DNA of 64,000 bases from Imbricaverruca yamaguchii (GCA_034440575.1 JAOTOL010000874.1:1-64000), one strand, 5' to 3'. Positions 25,443-37,734 are shown, numbered from the stretch's first letter. Notes: generated by a model not told the origin, from the letters alone. Made by a program: numbers and translations.

Positions 25443-25885
25443 AGGGCTTCATTTTATTGGCTATTGCGAAAATGAAGAGAGTTTGGGATTGGGAAACACA
25501 ATTTTCCTCATAATGTTGGTGTGTGTGTGGGGGTGGGGAGGGTGACATCAGCTATCCTAGTCCTAGGTCAGTAACCTTGAATGACCCCAAGTGTCTTCCT
25601 TAAACAAGTTTGAAAGTTTCTTCCTGGAATGACCCCTCCGTCCGCAAGTTTCTTACTCAAACATCTGATCGCCTACCAAGCTTGGGCGCACCACCGCCGG
25701 CCGTTTTACCACTGTCGGAGGAAAACCACAGGAAGGGGGGGGGGGGGGTCAGGATTCCGGGGAAGTGTGTCCGTACGGCTAGGCAGGTGTCGGCTGATGT
25801 GGCGTGACTATAACACAGGCATTGCTTCTGCACACTTGGTTTTCTTCGACGATGTGAATCTCATGATACGCATACAGACTGGTTT
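25443..25885. other. Unique sequence, with a G homopolymer
   Basis: No gene is recognised. A run of about 14 G residues lies at about 25,735-25,748, inside open frames without recognisable domains. Confidence 0.4.
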
Positions 25886-26284
25886 ACCCGATTGTTGACA
25901 ATTGCGTGAGGTGCTTCTGGTGTGCTTACTGTCCCGTATATGGTGCATTGTCATCAGGCGCGCACCCAGGATTTTTCAATGTGGGGGGGGGGCGGACCGA
26001 AAAGGGCACTTGGCCGGCTCCAAAAGGGCAATTGACCGGCTCCAAAAGGGCACTTTGCGCCCCCGGGCACACTGGAAGGTTTGTTGACCGGGGGGAGGGG
26101 GCGTGAATTTTCCATGCCGCATAGGACAGGAAAGGGCACAGGGGAATGCCATTTTAGGCCAAAAGGGCAGTTTTGGGCCCAAAGGGCACCTTTGGCACAG
26201 GCGGCTACCTGATTGCTTACAATTGCGTGAGGACAGGAAGACAGCAAGCTGTCCTGTCCTGTCCTGTGCTGCATTGTCATCATG
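25886..26284. mobile_element. Non-autonomous hAT-like element, copy 1, between long direct repeats
   Basis: The element starts with CAGGCGCGCACCCAGG at 25,955 and contains several AAAGGGCAC and GGCTCCAAAAGGGCA units. It loses its right end near 26,200. It is homologous to the copy at 53,277-53,921. On both sides lie imperfect direct repeats of roughly 70-80 bp (25,886-25,954 and 26,206-26,284), sharing ACAATTGCGTGAGG and GCATTGTCAT, offset by about 320 bp. This is far longer than a target-site duplication and suggests a tandem duplication of element plus flank. It preserves the uninterrupted CCGCATAG site used by an insertion in copy 2. Confidence 0.72.
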
Positions 26285-26785
26285 AACGATATAAAACAAA
26301 ACAAATTGTCTTCATATATAGTCTCTTTCTGCGCCCGTTAGGGCTTAGGGCGCGTAAGGTTGTGGAACTTGTGCATTAATCACCGCCATGCTCTACATCG
26401 ACGTGGCAATCGCCAACTTCGTAAGAAAATGAACGCGGCAATTTACCGTAAGCGTCATGGCGCGACTTCAAAAATAACATGGGGACAGGGGTGTGACATG
26501 GCTTTGTCCTTCTCTGGCATGGCTTGACGAGAACGCGTTGGAGTATTCACACAGACCGCCCTGCTAATTTTTGTAAAAAAGATACCAAGCTTGAGGGCGA
26601 CGTATCGGTCGACTTATAGCATAACTGAAGATTTTGGGAGTTATATCAACATAAGCACTACCGAAGTTTAAGTTGTATGGAGGATGCCGGAGGATAGTCA
26701 CTGCGTTTTGGAAATTAATTCGTGCACTTTGCGGGCCGAGCGGCCTTTATCGATGATCTAAAGAGGTCAAGATGGGTTCAGCGGG

Positions 26786-27166
26786 CACGGGGACAGCCCC
26801 GACCTTAGGGACACACTAGGGACACCTTGCCACCTCAGGGACACCCTAGGGACGCCCAAGTGCCACCGTACATGCACCTCAGGGACACTTTAGGGACACA
26901 TTATGGACACTTTTCCATCTTAGGGACACACTAGGGACACCTTGTCACCTTAGGGACACCCTGGTGGCACCGTAAATACACCTCAGGGTCATCTTAGGGG
27001 CACATTAGGGACACCTTGCCACCTTAGTGACACCCTAGGGACACCCTAGTGGCACCGTACATACACCTCGGGAACACATAAGGAACACCTTAGGGACACC
27101 TTATGGACACCATAGGGACACCTTAGGGACACCTTAGAGACACCTTAGGAACACCTTAGAGACAGT
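26786..27166. repeat. 11-bp minisatellite (TTAGGGACACC)n
   Basis: A degenerate array of an 11-bp unit, TTAGGGACACC, with variants such as CTAGGGACACC and TTAGAGACACC. It lies upstream of tRNA copy 1. Shorter runs of the same unit mark the other type-B flanks (for example 28,540, 33,215, 37,192 and 41,272). The TTAGGG core resembles a telomere repeat but the unit is not telomeric. Confidence 0.88.
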
Positions 27167-27237
27167 CCGTGCAGCATCATGGTGTATCCGTGTCCCCGTG
27201 AAATTGACCATCGTCCCAGGAGGCCAAACCGCCATCG

Positions 27238-27310
27238 GTTTCCGTAGTGTAGTGGTTATCACGTCCGCCTCACACGCGGAAGGTCCCCGGTTCGAGCCCG
27301 GGCGGAAACA
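27238..27310 (+). tRNA. tRNA-Val (CAC), copy 1
   Basis: A 73-nt gene with a perfect cloverleaf. The acceptor stem is GTTTCCG/CGGAAAC with discriminator A. The anticodon stem TCCGC/GCGGA encloses loop CTCACAC, anticodon CAC, which reads the valine codon GUG. The T stem CCCGG/CCGGG encloses TTCGAGC. The internal Pol III promoter is present as A box TAGTGTAGTGG and B box GGTTCGAGCCC. No intron. A TTTT terminator follows at once (27,312-27,315). The sequence differs from the usual vertebrate tRNA-Val(CAC) only at a few positions, so identity is secure. All 11 copies in the window are identical across the 73 nt. Confidence 0.98.
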
Positions 27311-28703
27311 ATTTTGAATCGGAGAACTTGAAAGCCACGCGCTGCGCATGCGTTACTGCATGCGTTCAAACAATCCCATCTTCAACGAAATTTGTTCGCC
27401 GCTCAGACTGTACCGATTGCTCTCAACAACAGCGACCGAACGTCGTTTGAAAGCCGCTGCATATTCATCTCGCATCTTGCTCGAAGTTCAGCATCTGCTG
27501 TCATACTTCTTGGTTAGACCGTGCGTGCAGCTAAAAACAATCCAGCAGAGGATCGTCTCCTTCGGTTCCCAGAAACCTGAATTTGTCCAGCTGCTGCCAA
27601 CGAACTAGGTCTTGCTGCCTTCCCCACTGAATGCACGCGTTGGGGCGGAGACGGGGTTTGCCACCACTCTTTTCATCTTTTCCAAAGAGAGTGCTGGCAA
27701 CATGCAACAACAACAAGAAAAACAACAACAACAACAACAAACATATCATGTTGCATGGGCATTCATTTCTGTGTCAGTGATCTGTAGCATTATTCTGTAG
27801 CCGTGTTCTGTAGCAGTGTTCTGTGGTGTTTTTATTTAGGCACTTTCTAACAAGCACACTAATAAATAGAGGAAATTCTGTGGTTATTACATTTCATTAC
27901 CGGTCTGCAAAACGTTGATACCGGATGATGTTGATACATGCTGATTACGCTGATGCAGGCTGTATCAATTTTCCACACACGTCTATGCACTGATGCAGGC
28001 TGCAACATGCTGTGCAATATTCAGAGTGCAGTGTAGCAGCAAACGATAAAAGCATTTCACGGTTACAAAGCTGAGAGAACGAGGCAATAATAACAGATAA
28101 CTAAAAGATAGCAAGTGGGCGACGAATTAGAAATCAAGGGAAGCACAATCATCAAATTTTTGCTTTTCCTCGAATAATATGTCACTTCGTCACCATTCCG
28201 CAACCCAGGGTCGAAAGGACTTCCGCATGTTTTTCCCAGCAATAGGAGGGTGCTGTTTTTCCCAGCAATAACCGGCTGTCGACTCTCCTGCTAACTTTTG
28301 GTAAAAGATACCAAGTTTTCAAGCGATGTACTGGCTGAATAATTGCACAACTGAAGAATGTGGGAGTTTGGAATTACATTAGCCCACGCACTATCGGAGT
28401 TAGAGTTGGAGAGTGGGCGCAGGGGATAATGAAGACGTTTATTGGAATTCAGCCTTGCATTTTGGGGGCCTTAGAGCAGCAATCCGATCCGATCTGAGAG
28501 GTCAGGCTAAGGGCAGCCGGCATAGGGACAGTCCTGACCTTAGGGACACCTTAGGGCACCTTAGATACATTTTATAGATACATTAGGGATACCTTAATGA
28601 CGGCACCTACAAAGGAAGGACGTCTCAAGGATGCCTGATGGACGTCCCCGTGATGGTGCCACCGTTGCCCGTGAAATCGTCCCAGGAGGGTCTGCCGCCA
28701 GTT

Positions 28704-28776
28704 GTTTCCGTAGTGTAGTGGTTATCACGTCCGCCTCACACGCGGAAGGTCCCCGGTTCGAGCCCGGGCGGAAACA
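28704..28776 (+). tRNA. tRNA-Val (CAC), copy 2
   Basis: Identical to copy 1; TTTT terminator directly after the gene. Its upstream flank shares GGACGTCTCAAGGATGCC with copy 10 only, marking a B subtype. Its downstream flank is type c. Confidence 0.98.
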
Positions 28777-28836
28777 CTTTTGAATCGGAGAACTTGAAAG
28801 CCACGCGCTGCGTTGCTGCGTGGGTGCAAACGATTC

Positions 28837-28955
28837 CGATGACACCTCTTTCGTTTTCGTTCGATTCTTAGTTTGGATTTTAGAAGGGGTCTTCAACCGC
28901 TCCCCCTCCCCGAGACGGGGTGTGAGGATTTGACCGGAAAGACGGCGCGGGTTAG
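28837..28955 (+). repeat. Type-c flank segment shared with the Tigger 5' end
   Basis: Contains TCTTTCGTTTTCGTTCGATT, CTTAGTTTGGATT and, after a C-rich run, GGATTTGACCGGAAAGA. The same order recurs after copy 6 (34,757-34,895) and, on the minus strand, immediately upstream of the transposase frame at 59,748-59,870. Confidence 0.8.
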
Positions 28956-29099
28956 CACTCGCACGTCCGGAGGTCCGCGCCAACTTCGCATGTCCGGGGG
29001 CAGATGTCTGCCCCCTAAGATCTATAGAACTATGCTAGCTAGCGACAAACGGAAAACGGCGTTGGGTAGCTGGTGACGGGCTCTATCGAAAGTGTTTCG

Positions 29100-29830
29100 G
29101 TCAATTTTTCGCTCAGGTCAACATTCAGGTCACTGGGTCATCATAGGTCATATTCGACCAGATCAGGTGGGACTCAGATATTCACACATATCTCAGGGAC
29201 CTGTAACAGATAGAAACAAACGGCGAACGCTATTCGACATTCCTTGAAATGCGCCACCGACAATAGGCGGTGTAAGTTAAGGTCAGGTCAACCGAAACTC
29301 AGGTCAAGGTCATGCAGTCATGACCTCAGGTCAAGGCCATGAAGTCGCCTAGGGAGGTCAGGTAATGCATCAATCGACACGTCTTGGCGATACAAGCACA
29401 ATGACGGTAATTTCAGCCTTCTAGCTCAATGCAGTGCGATATAATGCGCAGACATGTGAAGTGATCTCAAGTGACATCAGATGACCTTGGTGAGGTCACT
29501 GAGCAAAAATGTCATCGGTAACATTGAAGCATAGCTTCCAGCTATATGCCACAACCGTTGTCAGAGCATTCCGAGCGCAAATATGTAACCAGGACACATT
29601 TGTATATTTTACCATAGCCCTATAATCGGAAGCCATGACCGCGACCTGACTTAAGGTCAATGCTACGAAAAAAATCGATATACATATTATGGTCACTGAT
29701 GAGATCATGACGTGTTATCAGTTGGAATCGATCGCCCAATTACTGTGGAAGTTATGCCACCTAGAACTCGAAGTGTAGTTGAGTTACTTCGCCTGACCTG
29801 GTGACCTGACCTGAGATGACCCAGGGTTAA
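29100..29830. repeat. AGGTCA/TGACCT-rich block upstream of copy 3
   Basis: Dense in nuclear-receptor-type half-sites, including overlapping direct repeats such as AGGTCAAGGTCA and TGACCTGACCT. Related blocks occur at 31,045-31,370, 34,110-34,395, 35,175-35,850 and 38,255-38,540, each within a tRNA unit. Half-sites are seen directly; any receptor binding is inference. Confidence 0.7.
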
Positions 29831-30060
29831 AATATATGAGGATATGCGGAAAAGACCAATGAACAGCTATGCGAGGTTTGGCCTTGCTAACCCGATTAGT
29901 TTGGCGGCAAATGAGGAAAAGCCTGAGAGGGCAGATATCTACCCCCCCGGACGTGCGCTGGTTAATGACGGCACCTACACAGGAAGTTACCTGAAGGACG
30001 TCCTCGTGATGGTGCCACCGTTGCCTATGACATCGTCCCAGGAGGGCCTCCGAGGTACCC

Positions 30061-30133
30061 GTTTCCGTAGTGTAGTGGTTATCACGTCCGCCTCACACGC
30101 GGAAGGTCCCCGGTTCGAGCCCGGGCGGAAACA
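30061..30133 (+). tRNA. tRNA-Val (CAC), copy 3
   Basis: Identical to copy 1, with a TTTT terminator. Type A upstream flank, type a downstream flank with the full ~600-bp spacer before its minisatellite. Confidence 0.98.
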
Positions 30134-30737
30134 CTTTTAATCAGAAACACTGCAAAGCCATGCGCTGCGATACTCCGTGCGTACAAACAATCCCATCTTA
30201 AACAAAGTTTGTTCGCCTCTCAGACTATACCGATGGCTCTCAATAACAGAGGTGCATCGACGTTTAAAAGCCGCTGGATATTCATCTCGCATCTTGCTGA
30301 AAGTTCAGTATCTACTATCATATTTCTTGGTTAGATCGTGGGTACAGTCAAAGACAATTTAGCAGGAGACCACCTCCTTCGGTTTCCGGTTTCCGGAGGC
30401 GAGGTCCAGCCCCGGGAGCAGGAACGGTTGCCGTCACAGCAGCAGAGCCGTGATCGTCACCTATCTCAGGCGGGGTCCAAACTCCAGCGACCCCAACGGT
30501 GGCGACGGCCAGGCATACCTGTGATTACGAACGTGCGCGAAGCCTGAATTTGTCCAGCTGCTTCCAATGAACCAGGTTTTGCTGCCTTCCCTAGTGCATG
30601 CATGCATTGGGACGGCGACGAGGTTTGTTTCCACTCCTTCACGTCTTCTCCACAGACAGTGTCGGCTTGCGACAACAACAGCAATAAGAGCAGCAACAAC
30701 AACAATAATATACACATATGCAGGGGCGTTGATCTAT

Positions 30738-31022
30738 GTGGCAGTGTTCTGTAGCAATGTTCTGTGGCAATGTTCTGTAGTAGTATTATGTAGCAGTGTT
30801 CTCTAGCAGTGTTCTGTAGCAATGTTCTGTAGCAATATTCTGTAGCAATGTTCTGTAGCAGTGTTCTGTAGCAATGTTTTGTAGCAATGTTCTGTAGCAG
30901 TGTTCTGTAGCAGTGTTCTGTTGCAGTGTTCTGTAGCAGTGTTCTGTAGCAGTGCTGTTCAGCCGCCGTCATGTGGCAGTGTTCGGTAGCAGTGTTTTTT
31001 TACCGCCGCCGTTCTGTAGCAG
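30738..31022. repeat. 13-bp minisatellite, TTCTGTAGC type (after copy 3)
   Basis: Tandem CAGTGTTCTGTAG units with frequent CAATG variants, about 20 copies. The 13-bp period makes every frame read as a 13-residue repeat, which explains the Cys/His/Tyr-rich minus-strand frames here. Confidence 0.94.
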
Positions 31023-31604
31023 AGTTAGGCAGTATTTTTTTATCAAGATCTCAAGTGACATCAGATGACCTTGGTGAGGTCACTGAGCAAAAATGTCGGC
31101 TGTAACATTGAAGCATGGCTTCCAGCTACATGCCACAACCGTTGTCAGATCATTCCGAGCGCAAATATGTAACCAGGACACATTTGTATATTTCACCATA
31201 GCCCTATAATCGGAAGTCATGACCGCGACCTGACTTAAGGTCAATGCTACGAAAAAAAATCGATATACATAGTATGGTCACTGATGAGATCATGACGTGT
31301 TATAAGTTGGAATCGATCGCCCAATTACTGTGGAAGTTATGCCACCTAGAACTCCGATGATCCAGGGTTAAAAATGCATGAGGATATGCGGAAAAGACCA
31401 ATGAACAGCTATGCGAGGTTTGGCCTTGCTAACCCGATCAGTTTGGCGGCAAATGAGGGAAAAGCCTGAGGGGGCAGATATCTGCCCTCCCCCGGACGTG
31501 CGCCGGTTAATGACGGCACCTACACAAGAAGTTACCTGAAGGACGTCCTCGTGATGGTGCCACCGTTGCCTATGACATCGTCCCAGGAGGTTCGACTGGC
31601 ATCC

Positions 31605-31677
31605 GTTTCCGTAGTGTAGTGGTTATCACGTCCGCCTCACACGCGGAAGGTCCCCGGTTCGAGCCCGGGCGGAAACA
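31605..31677 (+). tRNA. tRNA-Val (CAC), copy 4
   Basis: Identical to copy 1, TTTT terminator present. Flanks are type A and type a, as in copy 3, but the downstream spacer lacks about 40 bp near 31,718. Confidence 0.98.
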
Positions 31678-32217
31678 CTTTTAATCAGAAACACTGCAAA
31701 GCCATGCGCTGCGATACTGTGTACCGATGGCTCTCAATAACAGAGGTGCAACGACGTATAAAGGCCGCTGGATATGCATCTGGTATCTTGCTGAAAGTTC
31801 GGTATCTACTATCATATTTCTTGGTTAGATCGTGGGTACAGCCAAAGACACATTAGCAGGGGGTCGTCTCCCTCGGTTCCCGGGGGGTGAGGTCCAGCCA
31901 AGGGTGCAGGAACGGTTGCCGTCAGAGCAGCAGAGTCGTGATCGTCACCCATCTCAGGCGGGGTCCAAATTCCAGCGACCTCAACGGTGGCGACTGCCGG
32001 GCATGCCTGTGATTACGAGCGTGGCGAAGCCTGAATTGGTCCAGCTGCTGCCAATGAACCAGGTTTTGCTGCCTTCCCTAGTGCATGCATGCATTGGGGC
32101 GGTGACGAGGGTTTGTTATCGCTCCGTCGTTTTCTCCCAAAGGCAATGTCGGCTTGCGACAACAACAACAATAAGAACAGCAACAACAACAATATACACA
32201 TGCAGAGGCGTTGATCT

Positions 32218-32465
32218 ATGTGGCAGTGTTCTGTAGAAATGCTCTGTAGCAATGTTCTGTAGTAGTATTATGTAGCAGTGTTCTGTAGCAGTGTTCTGTA
32301 GCAGTGTTCTGTAGCAGTGTTCTGCAGCAGTGTTCTGTAGCAATGTTCTGTAGCAATGTTCTGTAGCAGTGTTCTGTAGCAGTGCTTTGTAGCAATGTTC
32401 TGTAGCAGTGTTCTGTGGCAGTGTTTTGTAGCAGTGTTTTTTAACCGCCGTCCTGTAGCAGAGTT
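32218..32465. repeat. 13-bp minisatellite, TTCTGTAGC type (after copy 4)
   Basis: Same unit as at 30,738, about 18 copies. It ends in the same CCGCCGTCCTGTAGCAGAG junction that closes the other arrays of this type. Confidence 0.94.
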
Positions 32466-33363
32466 ATGCAGTATTTTTATTAATGCACTTTTTAACAAAA
32501 ACCTTAGTAAGAAGAGGTAATTCTGTGTTTATTATATTTCATTGCCGGTCTACAAAACGTTGATACAGGATGTTGTTGATACATGCTGATTAAGATGATG
32601 CAGGCTATATCAATTTACACTTTACCACATAGTTTTACTTGTGCAAGCTGCAACATGTTGTACAATATTCCGAGTATTGTGTAGCAGCGAACGATAAAAG
32701 CATTCCACCGTTACAACGTTGAGAGAACATGGCAATAGTATCAGACAACTAAAAAGGTATCAAGTGGGCGACGAATTGGAAATTAAGGGAAGCACAGCCA
32801 TTCAAACTTTGCTTTCGCTCCAAAAATGTGTCACATCGTCACCATTCCGCATCCGAGGGCGAAAGGACCTGCGCTTGTTTTTTCCGCAAGAGGAGGGTGC
32901 CAGTAGCAGTGTGTGTGGTAGCCATGGCAACCGGCTGTTGGCTATCCTGCTAGCTTTTGGTGAAAGATTTCGAGATTTCGATCAAGTTTTCGAGCGATGC
33001 ATTGGCGGGAATAATTACATAAATGAAGACTATGGGAGTTTGAAGTTACATTAACCCACGCACTATAGGAGTTAGAGTTGTAGAGTGGGCGCAGGGGATA
33101 ATCAAGGCGTTTCTTGAAATTAATCGTTGTACTTTGCTGGCCTTAGAGCAGCAATCCGATCTGATATAAGAGGTCAGGCTATGGACAGCCGGCATAGGGA
33201 CAGTCCTGACCTTAGGGACACCTTAGGGCACCTTAGATACATTTTATGGACACGTTGGGGATACCTTAATGACGGCACCTACACAGTAAGCTACCTGAAG
33301 GACGTCCTCGTGATGTTGCCACCGTCGCCCGTGAAATCGTCCCAGGAGGATCGGCAGTCATCC

Positions 33364-33436
33364 GTTTCCGTAGTGTAGTGGTTATCACGTCCGCCTCACA
33401 CGCGGAAGGTCCCCGGTTCGAGCCCGGGCGGAAACA
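33364..33436 (+). tRNA. tRNA-Val (CAC), copy 5
   Basis: Identical to copy 1, TTTT terminator present. Upstream flank type B with GTGATGTTGCCACCGTCGCC; downstream flank type b. Confidence 0.98.
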
Positions 33437-33756
33437 CTTTTCAAACAGAGAATTTGAAAGCCTAAAGGTGCGACACTGATTGCCTGCAGATCATCGCTTA
33501 TTGCGATTCCACCTTCACTTAAATTCGTCGGCTCAACAAGATGTATTGATCCCTCTCAATAACAATGGAGCACCGCGGTGTCCAAGCCGCTGCACTGTAT
33601 CTTCGTGTACATACCTAGTTTGGTATCTACCATAATAATTATTTGTTCGACCGTGCGTATACGCCAAGACATCTTCGTAGGGGATCTCCTTCAATTCCCA
33701 GAGGTGAGGTCCACCCAAGGGGCGGCAGGAACGGTTGCGGTTAGAGCAGTAGGGCC

Positions 33757-34108
33757 GTAGTGTTCTGTAGCCGCCGTCCTGTGGCGGTGTTCTGTAGCCG
33801 CCGTCCTGTGGCAGTGTCCTGTGGCAGTGTCCTGTGGCAGTGTTCTGTAGCTGCTGTCTCGTTGCAGTGCTTTGTATCCGCTGTCCTGTGGCAGTGTCCT
33901 GTGGCAGTGTTTTGTAACTGCTGTCCTGTGGCAATGTCCTGTGACAGTGTCCTGTGGCAGTGTTTTGTAACTGCTATCCTGTGGCAGTGTTTTGTAACTG
34001 CTGTCCTGTGGCAGTGTCCTGTGGCAGTGTCCTGTGACAGTGTTCTGTAGCCGCTGTCCCGTTGCAGTGTTTTGTATCCGCTGTCCTGTGGCAGTGTCCT
34101 GTGACATG
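33757..34108. repeat. 13-bp minisatellite, TCCTGTGGC type (after copy 5)
   Basis: Tandem CAGTGTCCTGTGG units interspersed with GTTCTGTAGCCGCCGTCC and TTTTGTAACTGCTGTCC variants. Related to the TTCTGTAGC arrays but confined to type-b flanks. Minus-strand frames of 13-residue repeats (HCHRTLPQDTATG) are artefacts of the period. Confidence 0.94.
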
Positions 34109-34623
34109 CCAAAACCGTTGTCACATCATTCCGAGCGCAAATATGCCACCAGTACACATTTGTATATTTTACCATAGCCCTATAATCGAAAGCCATGACC
34201 GCGACCTGACTTAAGGTCAATGCTACGAAAAAATCGATATACATATTATGGTCACTGATGAGATCATGGTACGTGTTATAAGCTGGAATCGATCGCCCAA
34301 TTACTGTGGAAGTTATGCCACCTAGAACTCCAAGTGTAGTTGGTTACTTCGCCTGACCTGGTGACCTGACCTGAGATGACCCAGGGTTAAAATGTATGAG
34401 GATATGCGGAAAAGACCAATGAACAGCTATGCCAGGTTTGGCCTTGCTAACCCGATTAGTTTGGCGGCAAATGAGGAAAAGCCTGAGGGAGGCAGATATC
34501 TGCCCTCCCCCCGGACGTGCGCTGGTTAATGACGGCACCTACACAAGAAGTTACCTGAAGGACGTCCTCGTGATGGTGCCACCGTTGCCTATGACATCGT
34601 CCCAGGAGGGCCGCCGGTTAGTC

Positions 34624-34696
34624 GTTTCCGTAGTGTAGTGGTTATCACGTCCGCCTCACACGCGGAAGGTCCCCGGTTCGAGCCCGGGCGGAAACA
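34624..34696 (+). tRNA. tRNA-Val (CAC), copy 6, weak terminator
   Basis: Identical to copy 1 across all 73 nt. Only three T residues follow (CACTTTGAATC); the first TTTT is at 34,780-34,783, about 84 nt downstream. A transcript may therefore carry a long 3' trailer. Flanks are type A and type c. Confidence 0.97.
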
Positions 34697-34756
34697 CTTT
34701 GAATCGGGAGAAACGTGCTGCAAGCCACGCGCTGCGTTGCTCGCGTAGGGTGCAAA

Positions 34757-34895
34757 CGATTCCGATGGCACCTCATTCGTTTTCGTTCGAATCTTAGTTT
34801 GGATTTTAAGATTGGGGTGCTCTTTAGACAATTTAGCAGTGAGACTCGCCCTCCTCCCCGGAGCGGGGTGTCAGCATTTGGCCGGAAAAGACGGC
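34757..34895 (+). repeat. Type-c flank segment, second copy
   Basis: Homologous to 28,837-28,955 but with an extra segment between TTTGGATTTTAAG and the C-rich run. It continues as GGCCGGAAAAGACGGCGCG. Confidence 0.75.
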
Positions 34896-36079
34896 GCGTC
34901 GTTAACACTCGCAGAGGGGCCCCCCATCGTCCGGGGGCCGGCCAACTCCAGCGATGTCAACGGTGGCGACGGGCATGTCTGCCTGATTACGAACGTGCGC
35001 GATAGAACTTTGTCTAGCTGCGACAAACGGAACCAGGTTTTGCTGCCTTCCTGGCATGCATGCTTGGGGGGTGACGAGCTTTGCCACTCGCAAGTGTTCT
35101 CGGTAGACAGTGTTTTCGCTCAGGTCAACATATGCAGGGGCGTTGATTCTGGGTGTTCTGTAGTCAATGTTCTGTAGCAGATCAGGTAGGACTCAGTATT
35201 CACACATATCAGTCTGGACCTGTATCAGATAGAAACAAACGGCGAACGCTATTCGACAGTCCTTGAAATGCGCCACCGACAATAGGCGTGTGCAAGTTAA
35301 GGTCAGGTCAACCGAAACTCAGGTTAAGGTCATGCAGTCATGACCTCAGGTCAAGGCCATGAAGTCGCCTAGGGAGGTCAGGTAATGTATCAATCGACAC
35401 GTCTTGGCGATACAAGCACAATGACGGTAATTTCAGCCTTCTAGCTCAATGCAGTGCGATATAATGCGCATACATGTGAAGTGATCTCAGGTGACATCAG
35501 ATGACCTTGGTGATGTCACTGAGCAAAATGTCAGCGGTAACATTGAAGCATAGCTTCCAGCTACATGCCACAACCGTTGTCAAATCATTCCGAGCGCAAA
35601 TATGTAACCAGGACACATTTGTATATTTTACCATAGCCCTATAATCGGAAGCCATGACCGCGACCTGACTTAAGGTCAATGCTACGAAAAAATCGATATA
35701 CATATTATGGTCACTGATGAGATCATGACGTGTATAAGTTAGAATCAATCGCCCAATTACTGTGGAAGTTATGCCACCTAGAACTCCAAGTGAAGTTGGG
35801 TCACTTCGCCTGACCTAGTGACCTGGCCTGAGACGACCCAGGGTTAAAAATATATGAGGATATGCGGCAAAGACCAATGAACAGCTATGCGAGGTTTGGC
35901 CTTGCTAACACGATTAGTTTGGCGGCAAATGAGGAAAAGCCTGAGGGGGCAGATATCTGCCCTCCCCCGGACGTGCGCTGGTTAATGACGGCACCTACAC
36001 AGGAAGTTACCTGAAGGACGTCCTCGTGATGGTGCCACCGTTGCCTATGACATCGTCCCAGGAGGGTCACATGCCATCC

Positions 36080-36152
36080 GTTTCCGTAGTGTAGTGGTTA
36101 TCACGTCCGCCTCACACGCGGAAGGTCCCCGGTTCGAGCCCGGGCGGAAACA
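36080..36152 (+). tRNA. tRNA-Val (CAC), copy 7
   Basis: Identical to copy 1, TTTT terminator present. The type-a downstream spacer is missing: AATCAGAA runs straight into the CAGCAACAAC tract that elsewhere lies about 560 bp further on. Confidence 0.98.
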
Positions 36153-36209
36153 CTTTTAATCAGAACAGCAACAACAACAACGATATACACATATGCAGGG
36201 GCGTTGATC

Positions 36210-36460
36210 TATGTGGCAGTGTCCTGTAGCAATGTTCTGTAGCAATGTTCTGCAGTAGTATTCTGTAGCAGTGTTCTGTAGCAGTGTTCTGTAGCAGTGT
36301 TCTGTAGCAGTGTTCTGTAGCAGTGTTCTGTAGTAATGTTCTGTAGCAGTGTTCTGTAGCAGTGTTCTGTAGCAGTGTTCTGTAGCAGTACTGTTCAGCC
36401 GCCGTCATGTGGCAGTGTTCGGTAGCAGTGTTTTTTAACCGCCGTCTTGTAGCAGAGTTA
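36210..36460. repeat. 13-bp minisatellite, TTCTGTAGC type (after copy 7)
   Basis: About 17 CAGTGTTCTGTAG units, unusually homogeneous in the middle. It begins only about 60 bp after the tRNA because of the spacer deletion. Confidence 0.94.
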
Positions 36461-37341
36461 TGCAATATTTTTATTAACGTACTTTTTAACAAAAACCTTA
36501 GTAAGAAGAGGTAATTCTGTGTTCATTATATTTCATTGCCGGTCTACAAAACGTTGATACAGGATGATGTTGATACATGCTGATTACGCCGATGCAGGCT
36601 ATATCAATTTACCACACAGTTTTACTGGTGGAAGATACAACTTGTTGTACAACATTCTGAGTACTGTGTAGCAGCAAACGATAAAAGCATTCCACCGTTT
36701 AAAAATTGAGAGAACATGGCAATAGTAACAGACAACTAAAAAGATATCAAGTGGGCGACGAACTGGAAATTAATGGGAAGCACAGCCATTCAAACTTTGC
36801 TTTCGCTCCAAAAACGTGTCACATCGTCACCATTCCGCATCCGAGGGTCGAAAGGACTTGCGCTTGTTTTTCCCAGCAAGAGGAGTGTGCCAGTAGCAGC
36901 GTTTGTGGTAGTCATGGCAATCGGCCGTCGACTATCCTGCTAACGTATGGTAAAAGATGCCAAGTTTTCCAGCGATGTATTGGCGGAATAATTACATACA
37001 TGAAGACTATGGGAGTTTGAAGTTACATTAACCCACGCACTATCGGAGTTAGAGTTGTAGAGTGGGCGCAGGGGATAAACAAGGCGTTTGTTGAAATTAA
37101 TCGTTTGTACCTTGCGGGCCTTAGAGCAGCAATCCGATCCGATCTAAGAGGTCAGGCTAGGGACAGCCGGTATAGGGACAGTCATGACCTTAGGGACACC
37201 TTAGGGCACCTTAGATACATTTTATGGACACATTAGGGATACCTTAATGATGGCACCTACACAGTAAGTTACCTGAAGTGCGTCCTTGTGATGTTGGCAC
37301 CGTCATCCGTGAAATCGTCCCAGGAGGATCCGCCGTCATCC

Positions 37342-37414
37342 GTTTCCGTAGTGTAGTGGTTATCACGTCCGCCTCACACGCGGAAGGTCCCCGGTTCGAG
37401 CCCGGGCGGAAACA
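37342..37414 (+). tRNA. tRNA-Val (CAC), copy 8
   Basis: Identical to copy 1, TTTT terminator present. Type B upstream, type b downstream, closely matching the flanks of copy 5. Confidence 0.98.
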
Positions 37415-37734
37415 CTTTTGAAACGGAGAATTTGAAAGCCTAAGGTGCGACACTGATTGCCTGCAGATCATCGCTTATCACGATTCCACCTTCACCTAAG
37501 TTCGTCGGCTCAACAAGATGTATTGATCGCTCTCAATAACAATGGAGAACCGCGGTGTCAAGGCCGCTGCACAGTATCATCGTGTACATACCTAGTTTGG
37601 TATCTACCATCATAATTGTTAGTTCGACCGTGCGTATACGCCAAGACTTCTTCGTAGGGGATCTCCTTCAACTCCCAGAGGTGAGGTCCACCCCAGGGGC
37701 GGCAGGAACGGTTGCGGTTAGAGCAGTAGGGCAG

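Noticed and set aside
26786..27166. TTAGGG motifs suggesting a telomere remnant
   Set aside because: The motif is part of an 11-bp minisatellite unit (TTAGGGACACC), not tandem hexamers.
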